In this document: in pieces, positions 1 to 12,883 of the stretch
Numbering within the stretch: the stretch's first letter is position 1
Layout of the letters: the number at the start of each line of letters is the position of its first letter
DNA from: Prosthecobacter sp.
Lineage (GTDB): Bacteria; Verrucomicrobiota; Verrucomicrobiia; Verrucomicrobiales; Verrucomicrobiaceae
Assembly: GCA_019186985.1 (NCBI GenBank)
Contig: JABARQ010000039.1
Coordinates: 43,596-107,595 of the forward strand
DNA length: 64,000 bases
Direction of reading: 5' to 3'
Translations under genes and position numbers: made by a program
The notes under the pieces: generated by a model
What the model was told of the DNA's origin: nothing
Database searches by the model: none
What the model saw: the letters and a program-made list of their open reading frames with translations, nothing else

Positions 1-1287
1 CAGACGCGGCAGTTCCGAGGCATAGAGGCGCAGGACGGACTCCGGCTTGCCGAGCTTCCAGACCAGCGAATGGCCGCCCGCATCCACTCTCACGCCGATC
101 TGGAATCCCAGGGACTCCATGAGCGCCATGAGCCTGGCTTCCTCAGCCTCGTTTCGCAGGTAAAAGAGGCCGGGTGAAACGGCGTCCTCCAGAGGAAACA
201 GGCCTTCGGCGGCACAGCGCGGCCCGCTTTCCCCCACCAGCCAGCGGCTGTCGGCAAACTCCGCACGCAGGGTGGCCTCGACCGCCTGAAGCGAACCGTC
301 CAGCTCGAGCGTGAAACGGCATGGCACCGGCACGCAATGGAAGTGCTCCAGTCCTTCGCCACGAAGCTCCATCTGGAAGGCATCATTCAGCATTTCGCGC
401 TGGGCGATCAGCCACCGGAGCGGCCGCCTCGCCGGCAGTGAACGCAAAAGTTGTTCGGCATCCGAAGGCAGCGCCGGGAGGCGGAACAGGCTTTGTGTTT
501 CCCGGCAGAACCAGGGTCCGTTGAAGCGCCCCTGGAAAAGCGGCCGCTGCCCCTCGCCGGCCAGCCTGAGAACGACCTCCTTGTCGCCGGGCCTCGCCTC
601 CGCCGTCAGCAGCAGCCGCAGGGGTTCGCGGGCGATGCTTAACGGCGAGCCACCGCCGCTCGGCTTGCCGGCCAAGATCCTGGGATGCTCCGCAGCGGCA
701 AGCATGAACTCATCAAAAACCGCCCCGGGCAGCGACAGCGGCGCGCTTTGCGCCTTCACCCCAGCCTCCGCCAGCCAGGCGGCGAGCAAGGATTCCTCGG
801 CCTCCTGAGTCCCGGGGGAAAAGCGCACATAGGCGCCCAGCGGCTCACGCACCTGCCCCGAGAGCAGGTTTTCAGGCAGAAAGACCGAGTAGGTCCCCGC
901 CACCGCCAGAGGCTTGCGGGCAGCCGTGGGCTTCAACGCGACACCGGCCGCAGACGGAGCTGCTTTCGCCAGGGCAGGAACAGCGGAAGGAGGGTTCTGG
1001 CGCGGCCCCGGCGCTCCGCCCCGAAGATGCGCCAGCACGACCGCCAGGGCATGTTCACATATCAACCCGCGACGTGAGGCCGGGCAGGTGCAGAGGTTGG
1101 TCACATCCGTCCGCGAGCTGAAGGCCAGGCCCGAGGCGAACTTTGTTTTTCCCGCGCCGGCCTGGCCGCGGATGCGTCCGGGTTCAGCGCCTGACACCGT
1201 GACGAAACCGCCATCCACAAGGCTTCGGGCGGCCTTCATGGCCTGCCATCCGCCGATTTCGCCAAGCCATTTCTCGGTGATTTCCAT
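1..1287 (-). CDS. SWIM zinc-finger protein, probable N-terminal part of a SNF2-type helicase (partial)
   Basis: The frame is open from an ATG at 1287 through 429 codons to the left edge, so only the N-terminal part is present. Residues 66-79 show a SWIM zinc finger of the form Cys-x-Cys-x8-Cys-x-His (Cys66, Cys68, Cys77, His79), followed by an Ala/Pro-rich linker and about 300 residues without catalytic motifs. SWIM fingers bind DNA or protein and, in bacteria, are often found at the N terminus of large SNF2-family ATPases; the long non-catalytic region after the finger fits that layout. The helicase core would lie outside the window, so that part is inference. The gene is transcribed away from parA, with only 51 bp between the two starts. 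Confidence 0.7.
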   Translation of the reverse strand, partial: MEITEKWLGEIGGWQAMKAARSLVDGGFVTVSGAEPGRIRGQAGAGKTKFASGLAFSSRTDVTNLCTCPASRRGLICEHALAVVLAHLRGGAPGPRQNPPSAVPALAKAAPSAAGVALKPTAARKPLAVAGTYSVFLPENLLSGQVREPLGAYVRFSPGTQEAEESLLAAWLAEAGVKAQSAPLSLPGAVFDEFMLAAAEHPRILAGKPSGGGSPLSIAREPLRLLLTAEARPGDKEVVLRLAGEGQRPLFQGRFNGPWFCRETQSLFRLPALPSDAEQLLRSLPARRPLRWLIAQREMLNDAFQMELRGEGLEHFHCVPVPCRFTLELDGSLQAVEATLRAEFADSRWLVGESGPRCAAEGLFPLEDAVSPGLFYLRNEAEEARLMALMESLGFQIGVRVDAGGHSLVWKLGKPESVLRLYASELPRL

Positions 1288-1338
1288 TTCTTTCTGGCGC
1301 GGTGGATGGTTCCTCTTCAAACTCACGTCAACAGACAT

Positions 1339-2112
<774 letters not shown>

Positions 2113-2135
2113 GGGGCATTCGCCCCGTCTTTTTT
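2113..2135 (+). terminator. Rho-independent terminator of parA
   Basis: A 5-bp GC stem (GGGGC/GCCCC) with loop ATTC lies directly after the TAA stop and is followed by GTCTTTTTT. The stem is short, but its position and T-run fit an intrinsic terminator. Confidence 0.6.
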
Positions 2136-2139
2136 GAAC

Positions 2140-3120
2140 TTACGGTTTCACATGGCGCAACATCCAGCGCGCCACAGACGCATAGATGGGAAAATCGGTG
2201 ATCAACACGTTGTGGTGATCCGCGTCAGGCACATCGATCCACTCCTTCTCCGTCATCAGGGGAAGAGATTGGAACAGCCGCTTCCCTGACCCGATTGGAA
2301 TCACCCGATCCGCAGTTCCATGAGCCATCAGGACAGGGATCGACAACCGTGATGCAGGCGCATCCGAACAAATCTGCTCCAGACGCACTCCTGTTCGCAT
2401 CTGGTACACCCAGCCAGCCCCAGCGCGCCAGAGCTTGCCCAATGTGTCCCCCACCCGGGAAGCCACATTGTTTTGAATGGCGGAATCAAGCCGGTCGAAC
2501 GAACTGATAACGACCAGGGCTTTCCAAGGCGCCCTTTCCTGGGCTGCTGCATGAACGGCAACCGCCCCACCCATCGACATGCCCAGCAATCCAGCGGGTT
2601 GATCAGGAAAATGAAAACGTGCCGAAGCTTCGCTCAAAAGACTGGCGGGAATGCCAGCCTCTCGAAGTCCAAAAGTGATCACCTTCGCCGGATGCTCTCC
2701 ATGCGCCGGCATGTCGGCCAGAAGACAGCGGAAGCCAGCCGCACACAGCCGCTCACCAATCAGGAGATAATCCTCCTTTCTTCCTTTTCGACCATGAACA
2801 AGCACGAGGGTTCCAGTGACCTGCCCGGCAGGAGGCAAATCGACGCCTTCCGCTCCGAGCTGCTCCCTGATCACCCTTCCTCGTCGCCCAAGCCGCCCAT
2901 CGGGCAAGGGTTCCATCATCAGGCATGGTGTTCCATCTTTTAAACGGAAGGACTCAACCCTGACCCCATGCTCCGCCGTGTTCGCCAGGAATTCATGATG
3001 ATAGTCCTGAAGGGGCCTTCTTGCGGGGCTCGACAATTCATGTCCCGCCCACCCAAAAGCACCGCCCAGCGCAGCGGCGGCCAGTCCCAGGATGATCATG
3101 AGCCACGCCTTCACGCTCAC
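2140..3120 (-). CDS. Membrane-anchored or secreted alpha/beta hydrolase
   Basis: 326 aa. A hydrophobic N-terminal segment (residues about 6-25) acts as signal peptide or anchor. The hydrolase fold is shown by LVHGRKG (oxyanion region), the nucleophile elbow GMSMGG, an Asp in HGTADRVIP and a His in DADHHN near the C terminus, giving a Ser-Asp-His triad. The family includes carboxylesterases and lipases; the substrate is unknown. The start is a GTG that overlaps the TGA of the upstream kinase gene by 4 bases, suggesting translational coupling. A later ATG at 3099 would remove the charged start of the signal sequence. The hydrolase may act in the same envelope process as the kinase (inference). 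Confidence 0.8.
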   Translation of the reverse strand: MSVKAWLMIILGLAAAALGGAFGWAGHELSSPARRPLQDYHHEFLANTAEHGVRVESFRLKDGTPCLMMEPLPDGRLGRRGRVIREQLGAEGVDLPPAGQVTGTLVLVHGRKGRKEDYLLIGERLCAAGFRCLLADMPAHGEHPAKVITFGLREAGIPASLLSEASARFHFPDQPAGLLGMSMGGAVAVHAAAQERAPWKALVVISSFDRLDSAIQNNVASRVGDTLGKLWRAGAGWVYQMRTGVRLEQICSDAPASRLSIPVLMAHGTADRVIPIGSGKRLFQSLPLMTEKEWIDVPDADHHNVLITDFPIYASVARWMLRHVKP

Positions 3121-5558
3121 TCATCCTCCCTTGCCTTCAGGCCTTCGATGGCGAGCACGATGCGGAATCCCACGTCGGAGAGCTGGTCGGACACACGCAC
3201 CTTGCGGCGGAAGGAGGCGAGCAATTCGCGGGGATCACTGGTTGTGAAGGCGCCGCCACGGACGATGCCCTCGGAGGCATCGGCGGCCCAGGAGTCGGAA
3301 ACCCACTCCCAGACGTTGCCAGCCAGATCGTAAACCTGCGTCCTCGGATCGGGCTTGAAGCTGGCGACCGGAGCCGGTCCCGCATGTCCGTCCGTGTAGC
3401 CGGTGATCGATTTTTTCCCGGATGGATCCGCCGTCTTGTCGAAAAAGTTGCCCGTCCTGGACGGCGGTGTGGAGGTGAAGCCCCAGGGATAAAACCCGCC
3501 GATGGCGGCGCTGCGCTGGTCGGCCGTTTCACCAATCTCACGCGGCAGGTTCACCGCCATGCTCCACTCGTCATCCGTCGGCAGACGGTATTCCTGATCG
3601 GGCTCAAGCAGCCCCTTCGCACGTTCACGGTCGGTCAGCCACCGGCAGAACTGCTCGGCTTCGCTGCGCGTGACATTGGTCACCGGAAGGTCCAGGGCCT
3701 TGTCGAGATCACGGTTGGCCACGGCCGGAAGACTGGAGGTCCGGGCGAACTCGGCAAAGTCCTTCCGACGTGTCTCGGTCGCGGCAAACATGGCTCGGCC
3801 CATCGGCACCAGCTTCATGCCCAGGCTGTTTTCCCAAGGCTTGCTGAACACCACCGCCCCGGTCGCCCGCAGACGCAGGTTGAAGCTCATTGACTGGCCT
3901 TCCTTGAGGTCGCCCTGCACCATCTCGCTCTTGTAACCCGGCAGCCGGATCTCAAAGGCGAACTTGTCCGCACGCGTCTTGTCCATCTTCAGCGGAGTCC
4001 GGCCAACCACCAGCTCGCCATTGAAGACCTCGGCGCCGCGAGGCGTGCTGTCGATGCTCACCCGGCCGTAATGCATCACCACCACCTCCGTGCGCACGGC
4101 CTGCCTTCCGGGCGTGGGCGTCATGCCGGGCGGCAGCTTGATGTTGGCGGCGCGCCAGGCGTATTCATGATCAATGTCCAGCCTGCCGCTCTGGCGGTCA
4201 CGCGAGGTCATCCAGGCACAGAAAGCATCGGCATCCGAAGCCGGCACCATGACGCAGTTCAGCACGCGCTTGTCCGGGGTCGTGAAGGGCACCACGTCAA
4301 AGGCGGCGGCGCGCAGGGTGGCTTCCAGGAAGGCGCGAAACTGCGATACTTCGACGGGCAGGTCGGCCACATGACGGTCCCTCACAAAGCTGTACCACTG
4401 GCCGTAGATGTTCTGCCAGGGCTTGCCGTTCTGCGGCTGGATCGGCGCCGGTGCAGGCTTCACCGGCAGGGGCAGCTCCCAGGCCCACTCCCGCTGGTAC
4501 TTGCCCGCATGAAGGCCGCCTCCGGCCAGCGCCGAACCCACCAGGGTGAAAAAGGCGGCGCGAGCCAGCCTGCGCGACAGGCTTTCGACCTTCTTCCCGC
4601 CCACTTTCTGCAGGGCTTCGGCAAACTCGCCGGCATGCTGAAAACGTTCGTTGAGGTCCGGGGCGCAGGCCTTGCAGATCACCCGGTTGAGGTCCATCCA
4701 GAACGGCCATTCCTCATCGCTCAGGTTCGGCGGCACTTCGGGAAACTCCATCCGGTCCTTCCCGCTGCTCATCTCATAGAGCACCTTGCCCAGGCTGTAG
4801 ATGTCCGCCTGAGGTGTTCCGGGACCTTCCGGTGGCACGAAACCCTCGGTGCCCACAAAGGTGCGTTCTCCCAGCGCGGCGACGAGCCCGATGTCCGCCA
4901 GCTTGCACACGCCGCCGACGAAAATGATGTTCGAGGGCTTGATGTCACGGTGCGTCAGCCCGTGGTTGTGCATGTAATGCAGGGCGTCGGCGAGGTAAAC
5001 CCCGGCATCACGGCAGAACACCAGGTCCAGCCTCCCATGACGCTTCATGTCCGTGCCGAGCGTGCGTGGCACGTAGGTCTGCAGGTTTTCGAAATTCGCC
5101 CCTTCCTCGGCGTCATCCGCCAGCTCCATCACGCAGTAATAGAAGCCGCGGTTCTCATTCCAGCCGACGTGCAGGATGTGCACCAGGCAGGGATGGCCTC
5201 GGGAGATGGGCTCAAACTGCTGAATGCCAAGAAACTCGCGCTGGAAGGTGCGGGTGAGTTCAAAATCCTCGCGCCACACGATCTTCACGGCGCGATAGGC
5301 GCCCGTCACGCTCTGGGCCAGCCAGACCTCACCATAGGCCCCGGAGCCGATGCGGCGGATCAGGGTGTAGTCCGGAATGACCATGTCATCCCGGTGCGAA
5401 GGCGGGCCGTTTTTCTGACGCGCCGCCGGGGTGTGCTGGTGAACGGGAGGAGCCGGCAGCTCCAGCATCGTGGCGTTCTGCTCCACAGGCACGACCACTT
5501 CGGGCGCAGGCACGTCCGGAGGTGGAAGGTCGGTGGGATTTTCTGCCATGAAGGTCAT
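3117..5558 (-). CDS. Ser/Thr protein kinase fused to PEGA and FGE/sulfatase-modifying-factor-like domains
   Basis: 813 aa. Residues about 64-330 form a Hanks-type kinase: Gly loop GSGAYGEV (71-78), Lys92, HRDIKPSN (203-210), and DIG (222-224) in place of DFG. One membrane helix lies at about 334-351, so the C-terminal part is probably periplasmic. It holds a partial formylglycine-generating-enzyme (FGE)-like stretch (about 390-470), a PEGA domain (about 498-564) and a fuller FGE-like domain (about 577-805, with RLPTDDEW, GNVWEWV and a final DVGFR). The FGE module lacks the Cys pair used by aerobic FGE, so a binding or sensory role is more likely than sulfatase activation. ATG at 5549 is an alternative start. 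The downstream hydrolase overlaps by 4 bases. Confidence 0.9.
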   Translation of the reverse strand: MTFMAENPTDLPPPDVPAPEVVVPVEQNATMLELPAPPVHQHTPAARQKNGPPSHRDDMVIPDYTLIRRIGSGAYGEVWLAQSVTGAYRAVKIVWREDFELTRTFQREFLGIQQFEPISRGHPCLVHILHVGWNENRGFYYCVMELADDAEEGANFENLQTYVPRTLGTDMKRHGRLDLVFCRDAGVYLADALHYMHNHGLTHRDIKPSNIIFVGGVCKLADIGLVAALGERTFVGTEGFVPPEGPGTPQADIYSLGKVLYEMSSGKDRMEFPEVPPNLSDEEWPFWMDLNRVICKACAPDLNERFQHAGEFAEALQKVGGKKVESLSRRLARAAFFTLVGSALAGGGLHAGKYQREWAWELPLPVKPAPAPIQPQNGKPWQNIYGQWYSFVRDRHVADLPVEVSQFRAFLEATLRAAAFDVVPFTTPDKRVLNCVMVPASDADAFCAWMTSRDRQSGRLDIDHEYAWRAANIKLPPGMTPTPGRQAVRTEVVVMHYGRVSIDSTPRGAEVFNGELVVGRTPLKMDKTRADKFAFEIRLPGYKSEMVQGDLKEGQSMSFNLRLRATGAVVFSKPWENSLGMKLVPMGRAMFAATETRRKDFAEFARTSSLPAVANRDLDKALDLPVTNVTRSEAEQFCRWLTDRERAKGLLEPDQEYRLPTDDEWSMAVNLPREIGETADQRSAAIGGFYPWGFTSTPPSRTGNFFDKTADPSGKKSITGYTDGHAGPAPVASFKPDPRTQVYDLAGNVWEWVSDSWAADASEGIVRGGAFTTSDPRELLASFRRKVRVSDQLSDVGFRIVLAIEGLKAREDE

Positions 5559-5706
5559 AGACGATACGCAGTCGGCCAGCGGGACTCAACAACCGTCTGC
5601 AAGGCGGATGCATTTCATCCGAGAGGTGGAGACCGCCTTCGCAGTTGACGCTGGAACCGGAGCGCTGCCTGTTGCGCGCCCCGTCCCCACACCCCCCTTT
5701 TCCTGA

Positions 5707-7485
<1,779 letters not shown>

Positions 7486-7501
7486 CAGCGCCGCCGCACG
7501 A

Positions 7502-8818
7502 TCACTCGTGCCTCAGCGCCTCGACCGGGTTCATCATGGCCGCCCGCCGCGCCGGATAGATGCCGAAGGCGATGCCCGTCACCACGGAAATCAGGAAGGC
7601 CAGGGCCGGTGACCAGAACTTCACCACCGTCGTCACCCCGGCAAAGTGCTGCACCGCGATGGGGATCGTGATCCCCAGCACCACGCCAAGCACGCCGCCG
7701 GCTCCAGCCAAAAGGACAGTTTCAATCAGGAACTGCAGAACGATGTCCGCCTGTCGTGCCCCCAGGGCACGGCGGATGCCGATTTCTCGGGTTCGCTCGG
7801 TGACGCTCGCCAGCATGATGTTCATGATGCCGATGCCACCGACCACCAGGGAGATGGCAGCGATGCTGCCCAGCACGATGCTGAAGATGCGCTTGGTGCG
7901 CTCCGCCTGGCGCAGAAGCTCCACCGGCACGATGATTCGCCAGTCCTGCTTCTTGTGGTTGCTGGACAGGATCTGCTTCACTGCCTCGGCGCGGCTTTCC
8001 ACCTCGCCCACCTCCTTGACCCGGATCACCGCCTCATGGAACTCGACCTTTTCCGCCTCAAAGCTGCCGCTGCGCATGCGGAAGAAGGTCTCGCCATACT
8101 GGTCCATCAGCGTGCTGTACGGAATGAAGATCTGGGCGTCCGCCGCACTGCCCCCGCCCTCCCCGCTGACCCGGGGCCCTTCGTTCTGGAGGATGCCCAG
8201 CACCTTGTAGTAATAGCCTTGCACGCGGATCGACTTCCCCGTCGGTGTCGAAAGGGGGAAGAGCTTGGAGGCAGCCGTCTCGTTGATCACACACACAGGC
8301 AGCTTTTCACTCATCTCCAGGTCGGTGAAAAACCGCCCCTGGAGAACCTGCCGGTTGCGCATCTCCGGATAGATCGGCAGCACGCCCAGGATCTGGCCGT
8401 CCACGCTGCGCTCAAAGTTCCAGATGTTGTCGCTCAGGATCCGTGAGGGCACCACCACTTCAATGCCGGGCACCGTCTGGCGGATCTGCTGGATGTCGCG
8501 AAGCGTCAGGCCGTAGTCGATGACCATGCTGCGCGTCTCAGCGCCCGACCCCTGCCCATCCGGCGGCTTGATGCTCTCCAGGATGATGTTCTGGCTGCCC
8601 AGGCGGCGGATCTGCTCCTGCGCCTCATGGCTCGCGCCTTCGCCAATCGCCAGCATCGCAATGACGGAGGCCACGCCAAAGATGACGCCCAGTGCCGTCA
8701 GGAAGGAGCGCAGCTTGTTGAGCCAGATGCTCTTCAGCCCCAGGGACATGGTTCGCCAGAGGTGCTGGGGCGAGGCAAACAGACGCAGGATGGGATGACG
8801 GGCCAGGAATGCGGACAT
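7502..8818 (-). CDS. MacB/FtsX-type ABC transporter permease (no ATPase beside it)
   Basis: 438 aa. One membrane helix near residues 35-60 is followed by a large periplasmic MacB-type domain (about 60-300) and three C-terminal helices, with the FtsX-family stretch [12 protein letters not shown] between the second and third helix regions. Such permeases pair with a separate MacB/LolD-type ATPase and act in mechanotransmission-type export or lipoprotein handling. Here neither neighbour encodes that ATPase: the ABC gene at 5707-7485 is a complete exporter of another class on the opposite strand. A second possible start is ATG 8749, just before the first helix. Confidence 0.85.
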   Translation of the reverse strand: MSAFLARHPILRLFASPQHLWRTMSLGLKSIWLNKLRSFLTALGVIFGVASVIAMLAIGEGASHEAQEQIRRLGSQNIILESIKPPDGQGSGAETRSMVIDYGLTLRDIQQIRQTVPGIEVVVPSRILSDNIWNFERSVDGQILGVLPIYPEMRNRQVLQGRFFTDLEMSEKLPVCVINETAASKLFPLSTPTGKSIRVQGYYYKVLGILQNEGPRVSGEGGGSAADAQIFIPYSTLMDQYGETFFRMRSGSFEAEKVEFHEAVIRVKEVGEVESRAEAVKQILSSNHKKQDWRIIVPVELLRQAERTKRIFSIVLGSIAAISLVVGGIGIMNIMLASVTERTREIGIRRALGARQADIVLQFLIETVLLAGAGGVLGVVLGITIPIAVQHFAGVTTVVKFWSPALAFLISVVTGIAFGIYPARRAAMMNPVEALRHE

Positions 8819-8921
8819 GGGGGGACTTATAGCACGCAGTAAAAACTGCGTTTCCTTCAGGCGAAGCGCACATCCGCCACCTCCAGCGCAAGACCCCGGG
8901 AAAGCCCGGCGTTTGCCTCAC

Positions 8922-10343
8922 ATGTCCAGCCAGCCCACTTCCCGCCGTCGTTTCCTGGTCCAGAGCAGCCTCGCCGCAGCCAGCGGACTCGGCTTCCCCG
9001 CCATCACCACGGCCCGTTCCCCAAACTCCCGCCTCAACCTGGTCTTCATCGGTGTCGGCGGCCGTGGTGCGGCCAACGTCCAGAGCCTGGTCGGAGTGCC
9101 CCTCATGCGACCCAAAAACGCCGGGGCCAAAGCGGTGGAAACTCCCGAACCCGTCAAAGAACCGACGGAAAACGTCGTGGCCATCTGTGATGTGAACGGT
9201 GAAAACCTGGACCGGGCCGCCAACGCCTTCAAAGGCGCCAAGGCCTTTCGCGACTTCCGCAAGCTTTACGAAACCCTCAAGGAGTCGGAATACGACGCCG
9301 TCGTGGTCAGCACCACCGAGCACACCCACGCCTACGCCACCCTGCCGGCCCTCAAGCTGAAGAAGCCGGTCTATTGCGAGAAACCCCTCACCCGCGATGT
9401 CGCCGAGGCCCGCCTCATCACCCAGGCAGCCGCCGAAGCCGGGGTCGCCACGCAGATGGGCACCCAGATTCACGGCATGCCGAACTACCGCCGCGTAGTC
9501 GAACTCATCCAAAGCAACGCCATCGGCAAGGTGACCGAAGTGCATGTCTGCGTCTCCCGCGCCTGGGGCCTGCAGAGCAAGGAGGAGGCGGAAAAAAACA
9601 AGGACATCCTCTTTATCACCGAACGTCCCAAGGAGGAGCAGACACCTCCCCCCTATCTCGACTGGGACCTGTGGCTCGGCCCCGCCCCCTACCGCCCCTA
9701 CAACGAAGCCTACTTCCCCGGCCCGAAATGGTACCGCTGGTGGGATTTCGGCAACGGCACCATGTCCGACCTCGGCAGCCACTGGAACGACCTGCCCTTC
9801 TGGGCCCTGAACCTCGACGCCCCTCTCTCCATCGAGGCCTTCGGCCCGCCTCCCCATCCTGAAATCGCCCCGGCCAGCATGACCGCCGCCTATGAATACG
9901 GCCCGCGCGGTGAACGCCCCGCCTGCAAGGTCTACTGGCACCAGGGCGCGAACAAGCCCGACGTCTGGAAGAACGATCCGCTCATCAGCACCTGGGGCAG
10001 CGGCGTCCTGTTTGTCGGTGAAAAAGGCATGCTGCTCTCCGATTATGGCAAGCACCTCCTGCTGCCGGAAAACCAGTTCAAGGACTTCCAGCGCCCCAAA
10101 CCCTTCATCGCCGACAGCCCCGGCCAGCACATCGAATGGTTGAACGCCATCAAGCATGGCACCCCCACTGGCAGCCCCTTCAGCTACGCCGGCCCGCTCA
10201 GCGAGGCCAACCATCTCGGCAACGTCGCCTTCCGAGCCGGCGGCAAGGTCCTCTGGGACGCCAAGGCCATGAAGATCACCAACAACGAGGCCGCCAACCG
10301 CTTCCTCAGCCGCGAACCCCGGAAGGGCTGGAGCCTCGGCTGA
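8922..10343 (+). CDS. Tat-exported Gfo/Idh/MocA-family oxidoreductase
   Basis: 473 aa. The ATG at 8922 places a twin-arginine signal ([10 protein letters not shown]) at the N terminus, and the signal ends near AITTA. A Rossmann fold follows ([12 protein letters not shown]), then the family motif EKPLTRD at about residue 150 and a C-terminal alpha/beta substrate domain. Members use NAD(P) to oxidise or reduce sugars and related compounds. Tat export lets the protein fold with its cofactor before transport. Secreted members of this family are numerous in Planctomycetes and Verrucomicrobia, where they are linked to polysaccharide breakdown; the substrate here is unknown. It stands alone, divergent from the MacB-like gene. 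Confidence 0.88.
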   Translation: MSSQPTSRRRFLVQSSLAAASGLGFPAITTARSPNSRLNLVFIGVGGRGAANVQSLVGVPLMRPKNAGAKAVETPEPVKEPTENVVAICDVNGENLDRAANAFKGAKAFRDFRKLYETLKESEYDAVVVSTTEHTHAYATLPALKLKKPVYCEKPLTRDVAEARLITQAAAEAGVATQMGTQIHGMPNYRRVVELIQSNAIGKVTEVHVCVSRAWGLQSKEEAEKNKDILFITERPKEEQTPPPYLDWDLWLGPAPYRPYNEAYFPGPKWYRWWDFGNGTMSDLGSHWNDLPFWALNLDAPLSIEAFGPPPHPEIAPASMTAAYEYGPRGERPACKVYWHQGANKPDVWKNDPLISTWGSGVLFVGEKGMLLSDYGKHLLLPENQFKDFQRPKPFIADSPGQHIEWLNAIKHGTPTGSPFSYAGPLSEANHLGNVAFRAGGKVLWDAKAMKITNNEAANRFLSREPRKGWSLG

Positions 10344-10491
10344 CCCGGACGCTGCTGAGGCCAGCTTAATTCGCTTTCGCAGCTTACCCCCCTCCGAAAA
10401 GCTGTGGGAATGCCCGGTTTTTCCGTTTGCCGTTTCAGGCGCGGCGGCTTACTTCCGCGCCCCCTGTCCTAACCAGCCCTGCTCGTTTATC

Positions 10492-12006
10492 ATGCTTGAG
10501 TTTTTCCGCCGCCACCGTGGAGCTTTCATGCTCATCCTGACCGTCGTCGTCATCCTGTCCTTCTCGGTCTGGGGAGGCTGGCGCTCAGGCAACGGCCCCC
10601 AGATGGCCTCGTCCTCGGATGACGCCTTCACCATGTACAACGAAACCTACTCCGTGGCGGAGATGCAGCGCCTGGAGCGCACCGCCCAGGTCATCCAGAT
10701 GCTGCAGATGTATGACCTCTACTTTGGCCTGATGTCCGCCTCACGCAGTCCCGACGCCGGCGGCCGCGACTTCGTCTTCAACCTCCTCGTCCTCAAGAAG
10801 CAGATGGAGGAGATGGGCGTCCACCCCAGCGACGCCGATGCCAAGGCGGAACTGGAAAAGCTCCCCAGCCTCCAGGAAAACGGCAAGTTCAGCCAGCAGC
10901 GCGCCTACAACCTCCAGCAGAACCTCGGCATGTACGGCATGGGCGGCGGCGACATGCTGGAAGTCGCCAAACTGAGCATCGGCTACAGGCGCATCCAGGA
11001 CCTGATCGGCAAAAACTACATCCCCTCCCCTCTGGAAACCGAAAAGGCCTACGCCAGCAGCCACCAGACCCTCAAGGTTCAGACCGTCGATTTCCTCACG
11101 GAGGAATTCAAGAAAACCGCCAAGGTGACGGATGAAGAAATCAAGAAGTACTACGACGAGAACAAGGACAACTACAAGAGCGTCGAGAAACGCGCCGTCA
11201 GCTACGTCCTGTTTGCCAACCCTGCGGATGCCGACAAAAAGCCTCTCGAGGAACGCCAGAAACTGCAGAAGGAGCAGATCTCCCGCGTGGAGAAGTTCAA
11301 CACCGCCAGCATCGAAGCCGGCGCCAAGTTTGAAGAGATCGTCAAGAATTTGAAGGAGAAGGCTGAAACCGCCCCCTTGTTCGCCAAGGATTCCCCCCCG
11401 GAAGCGCTCAAGTCCGAGCCCGAAATCCTCGAAGCCATCTTTGCCCACAAGAAGGCCAGCCGCTCCATCAGCGATCCCGTGAAGGGCGACAAAGGATACT
11501 ACATCTTCACCGTCACCCAGGTCGTCGAACCCAAGCAGCAGGAACTGGCCGAAGTGAAGGACAAGGTCAAGGAGACCCTGGTGGCCCAGAAGGCCCAGGA
11601 AGCCCTCTCCAAGGCCGTCAACGAAGCCCGCACCGCCTTCCAGGACGGCTTGAAAGCCGGCAAAAAGGCCGAGGACATCGCCAAGGACAAAAAGCTGACC
11701 CTTTCCGCCGTGAAGGAAATCACCGTCAACGAACCGCCGATGGACCTGCCTGAGGCCCGCGAAATCGCCGCCGAAGCCCAGAAGACCGCCGCCGGCCAGG
11801 TCGCCAAGGCCGTCAACACCGACAAGGGCGCACTGCTCGTCTATGTCGTCGCCAAGGAACTGCGCAAACGCGATGACAGCACCGCCCAGCGCAAGAACAC
11901 CGAGGACCGCAACGCCAGCCAGGAGCGCAGCCGTCTCTTCAACAGCTGGTTCTCCCGCAAGGTCGAGGAGGCCGGACTGAAGGTTCACCTCAAGATGAGC
12001 GCCTGA
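10492..12006 (+). CDS. PpiD/SurA-like membrane-anchored peptidyl-prolyl isomerase or chaperone
   Basis: 504 aa. A single N-terminal membrane helix (about 13-30, after the basic stretch FFRRHRG) is followed by a SurA_N-like helical region (about 70-190) and a divergent parvulin-like region (about 210-350, ending in GYYIFTVTQVVEP). The C-terminal third is Lys/Glu/Ala-rich and helical. The layout matches PpiD, an inner-membrane periplasmic chaperone for newly exported proteins. The rotamase part is weakly conserved, so chaperone activity is more likely than efficient isomerase activity (inference). A TPR gene follows after 41 bp on the same strand. Confidence 0.75.
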   Translation: MLEFFRRHRGAFMLILTVVVILSFSVWGGWRSGNGPQMASSSDDAFTMYNETYSVAEMQRLERTAQVIQMLQMYDLYFGLMSASRSPDAGGRDFVFNLLVLKKQMEEMGVHPSDADAKAELEKLPSLQENGKFSQQRAYNLQQNLGMYGMGGGDMLEVAKLSIGYRRIQDLIGKNYIPSPLETEKAYASSHQTLKVQTVDFLTEEFKKTAKVTDEEIKKYYDENKDNYKSVEKRAVSYVLFANPADADKKPLEERQKLQKEQISRVEKFNTASIEAGAKFEEIVKNLKEKAETAPLFAKDSPPEALKSEPEILEAIFAHKKASRSISDPVKGDKGYYIFTVTQVVEPKQQELAEVKDKVKETLVAQKAQEALSKAVNEARTAFQDGLKAGKKAEDIAKDKKLTLSAVKEITVNEPPMDLPEAREIAAEAQKTAAGQVAKAVNTDKGALLVYVVAKELRKRDDSTAQRKNTEDRNASQERSRLFNSWFSRKVEEAGLKVHLKMSA

Positions 12007-12047
12007 AAAGCACCCCAGGCGTCGGCATCTCCGCCCGCTTACCCTGC

Positions 12048-12395
12048 ATGGACCCGGATTCGACCGACGCCCTCTTTGATGAAGCCAGCGGTCATCTGGC
12101 CGTTGGCGACCTGGATTCCGCCATCCCGCTCTACCGACGCTGCGTCGAAATCGATCCGCAGTTCTTCGATGGCTGGCACGCCCTCGGCATGGCCCTCATG
12201 AAGACCGGCAGCATCAAGGAGGCCATTGGTGCCGGGCTCATGGCCACCACCCTGCGCCCCAACGACCTGCTCGCCTGGACGGCCCTCAGCCAGATGTATG
12301 TCGCCAACCACCAGATCGCCGAAGCCGAGGATGCCAAGGGCAAGGCCCGCATCCTGTCGCTGGGCGGCAAGGTGGCCAGGGAAACGGATGCCTGA
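12048..12395 (+). CDS. Small TPR-repeat protein
   Basis: 115 aa, three tetratricopeptide repeats and little else: residues about 8-41 (ASGHLAVGDLDSAI), 42-75 (WHALGMALMKTGSIKEAI) and 76-109 (WTALSQMYVANHQIAEAE). There is no signal peptide, so it is likely cytoplasmic. TPRs mediate protein-protein contacts. It probably shares a transcript with the PpiD-like gene 41 bp upstream; a link to protein export is only suggested by this. Confidence 0.8.
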   Translation: MDPDSTDALFDEASGHLAVGDLDSAIPLYRRCVEIDPQFFDGWHALGMALMKTGSIKEAIGAGLMATTLRPNDLLAWTALSQMYVANHQIAEAEDAKGKARILSLGGKVARETDA

Positions 12396-12489
12396 GGGCA
12401 CGTCCGCTCAAAGACCGACGGCACTCACGCATACAGCCTTTTCCATCGAAAGGCGGCGGTGAATGAAAAGGGCCGTGAAGGCCTCCAGC

Positions 12490-12804
12490 TCAAAAGCCCA
12501 TCCCAGGCGGCAGTCCCAGTCCGCCCGTCAGCTTGCCCATCTCGGCCGCCTGGCTCTCCTTCACCTTTTTCTGCACCTGCTGAATCGCGGAAAGCACCAG
12601 ATCCTGCAGCACCTCGACATCCTCGGGATCAACGACCTCCCGGGCGATCTTCAAGCCCTGGATGTCGCCATGCCCGTTGGCGGTCACACTGACCTTCCCG
12701 CCAGCCACCGTGGCTTCAAAGGTCTTGGAGGCGAGTTCCGCCTGGGTCTTCTGCATCTGACCCTGCATCTGCTGCACCTGCTGGAGCATTTTCTGGATGT
12801 TCAT
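12490..12804 (-). CDS. ybaB: YbaB/EbfC-family nucleoid-associated protein
   Basis: 104 aa, the usual size. It begins with a helix (NIQKMLQQVQQMQGQMQKTQ) and has the family core VAGGKVSVTANGHGDI and DPEDVEVLQDLVLSAI. YbaB dimers bind DNA and are part of the nucleoid. The start at 12804 is chosen over upstream starts because it matches family N termini. In most bacteria ybaB lies between dnaX and recR; here it follows the SpoIIE phosphatase gene, an unusual context. Confidence 0.9.
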   Translation of the reverse strand: MNIQKMLQQVQQMQGQMQKTQAELASKTFEATVAGGKVSVTANGHGDIQGLKIAREVVDPEDVEVLQDLVLSAIQQVQKKVKESQAAEMGKLTGGLGLPPGMGF

Positions 12805-12883
12805 GACGTCGATGATAGGGTTCGTCAGGGAGCGAAGCAAGCCCATGCCATGCCACACATGAAGTCATGGCCCCGCCGTGCCA

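Noticed and set aside
3117..5558. Formylglycine-generating (sulfatase-activating) activity
   Set aside because: The C-terminal FGE-like domain has no Cys pair near the RGGAF segment, and no sulfatase gene is present.
4071..5648. Long plus-strand open frame opposite the kinase
   Set aside because: Mirror of the kinase gene; no start context, no domain.
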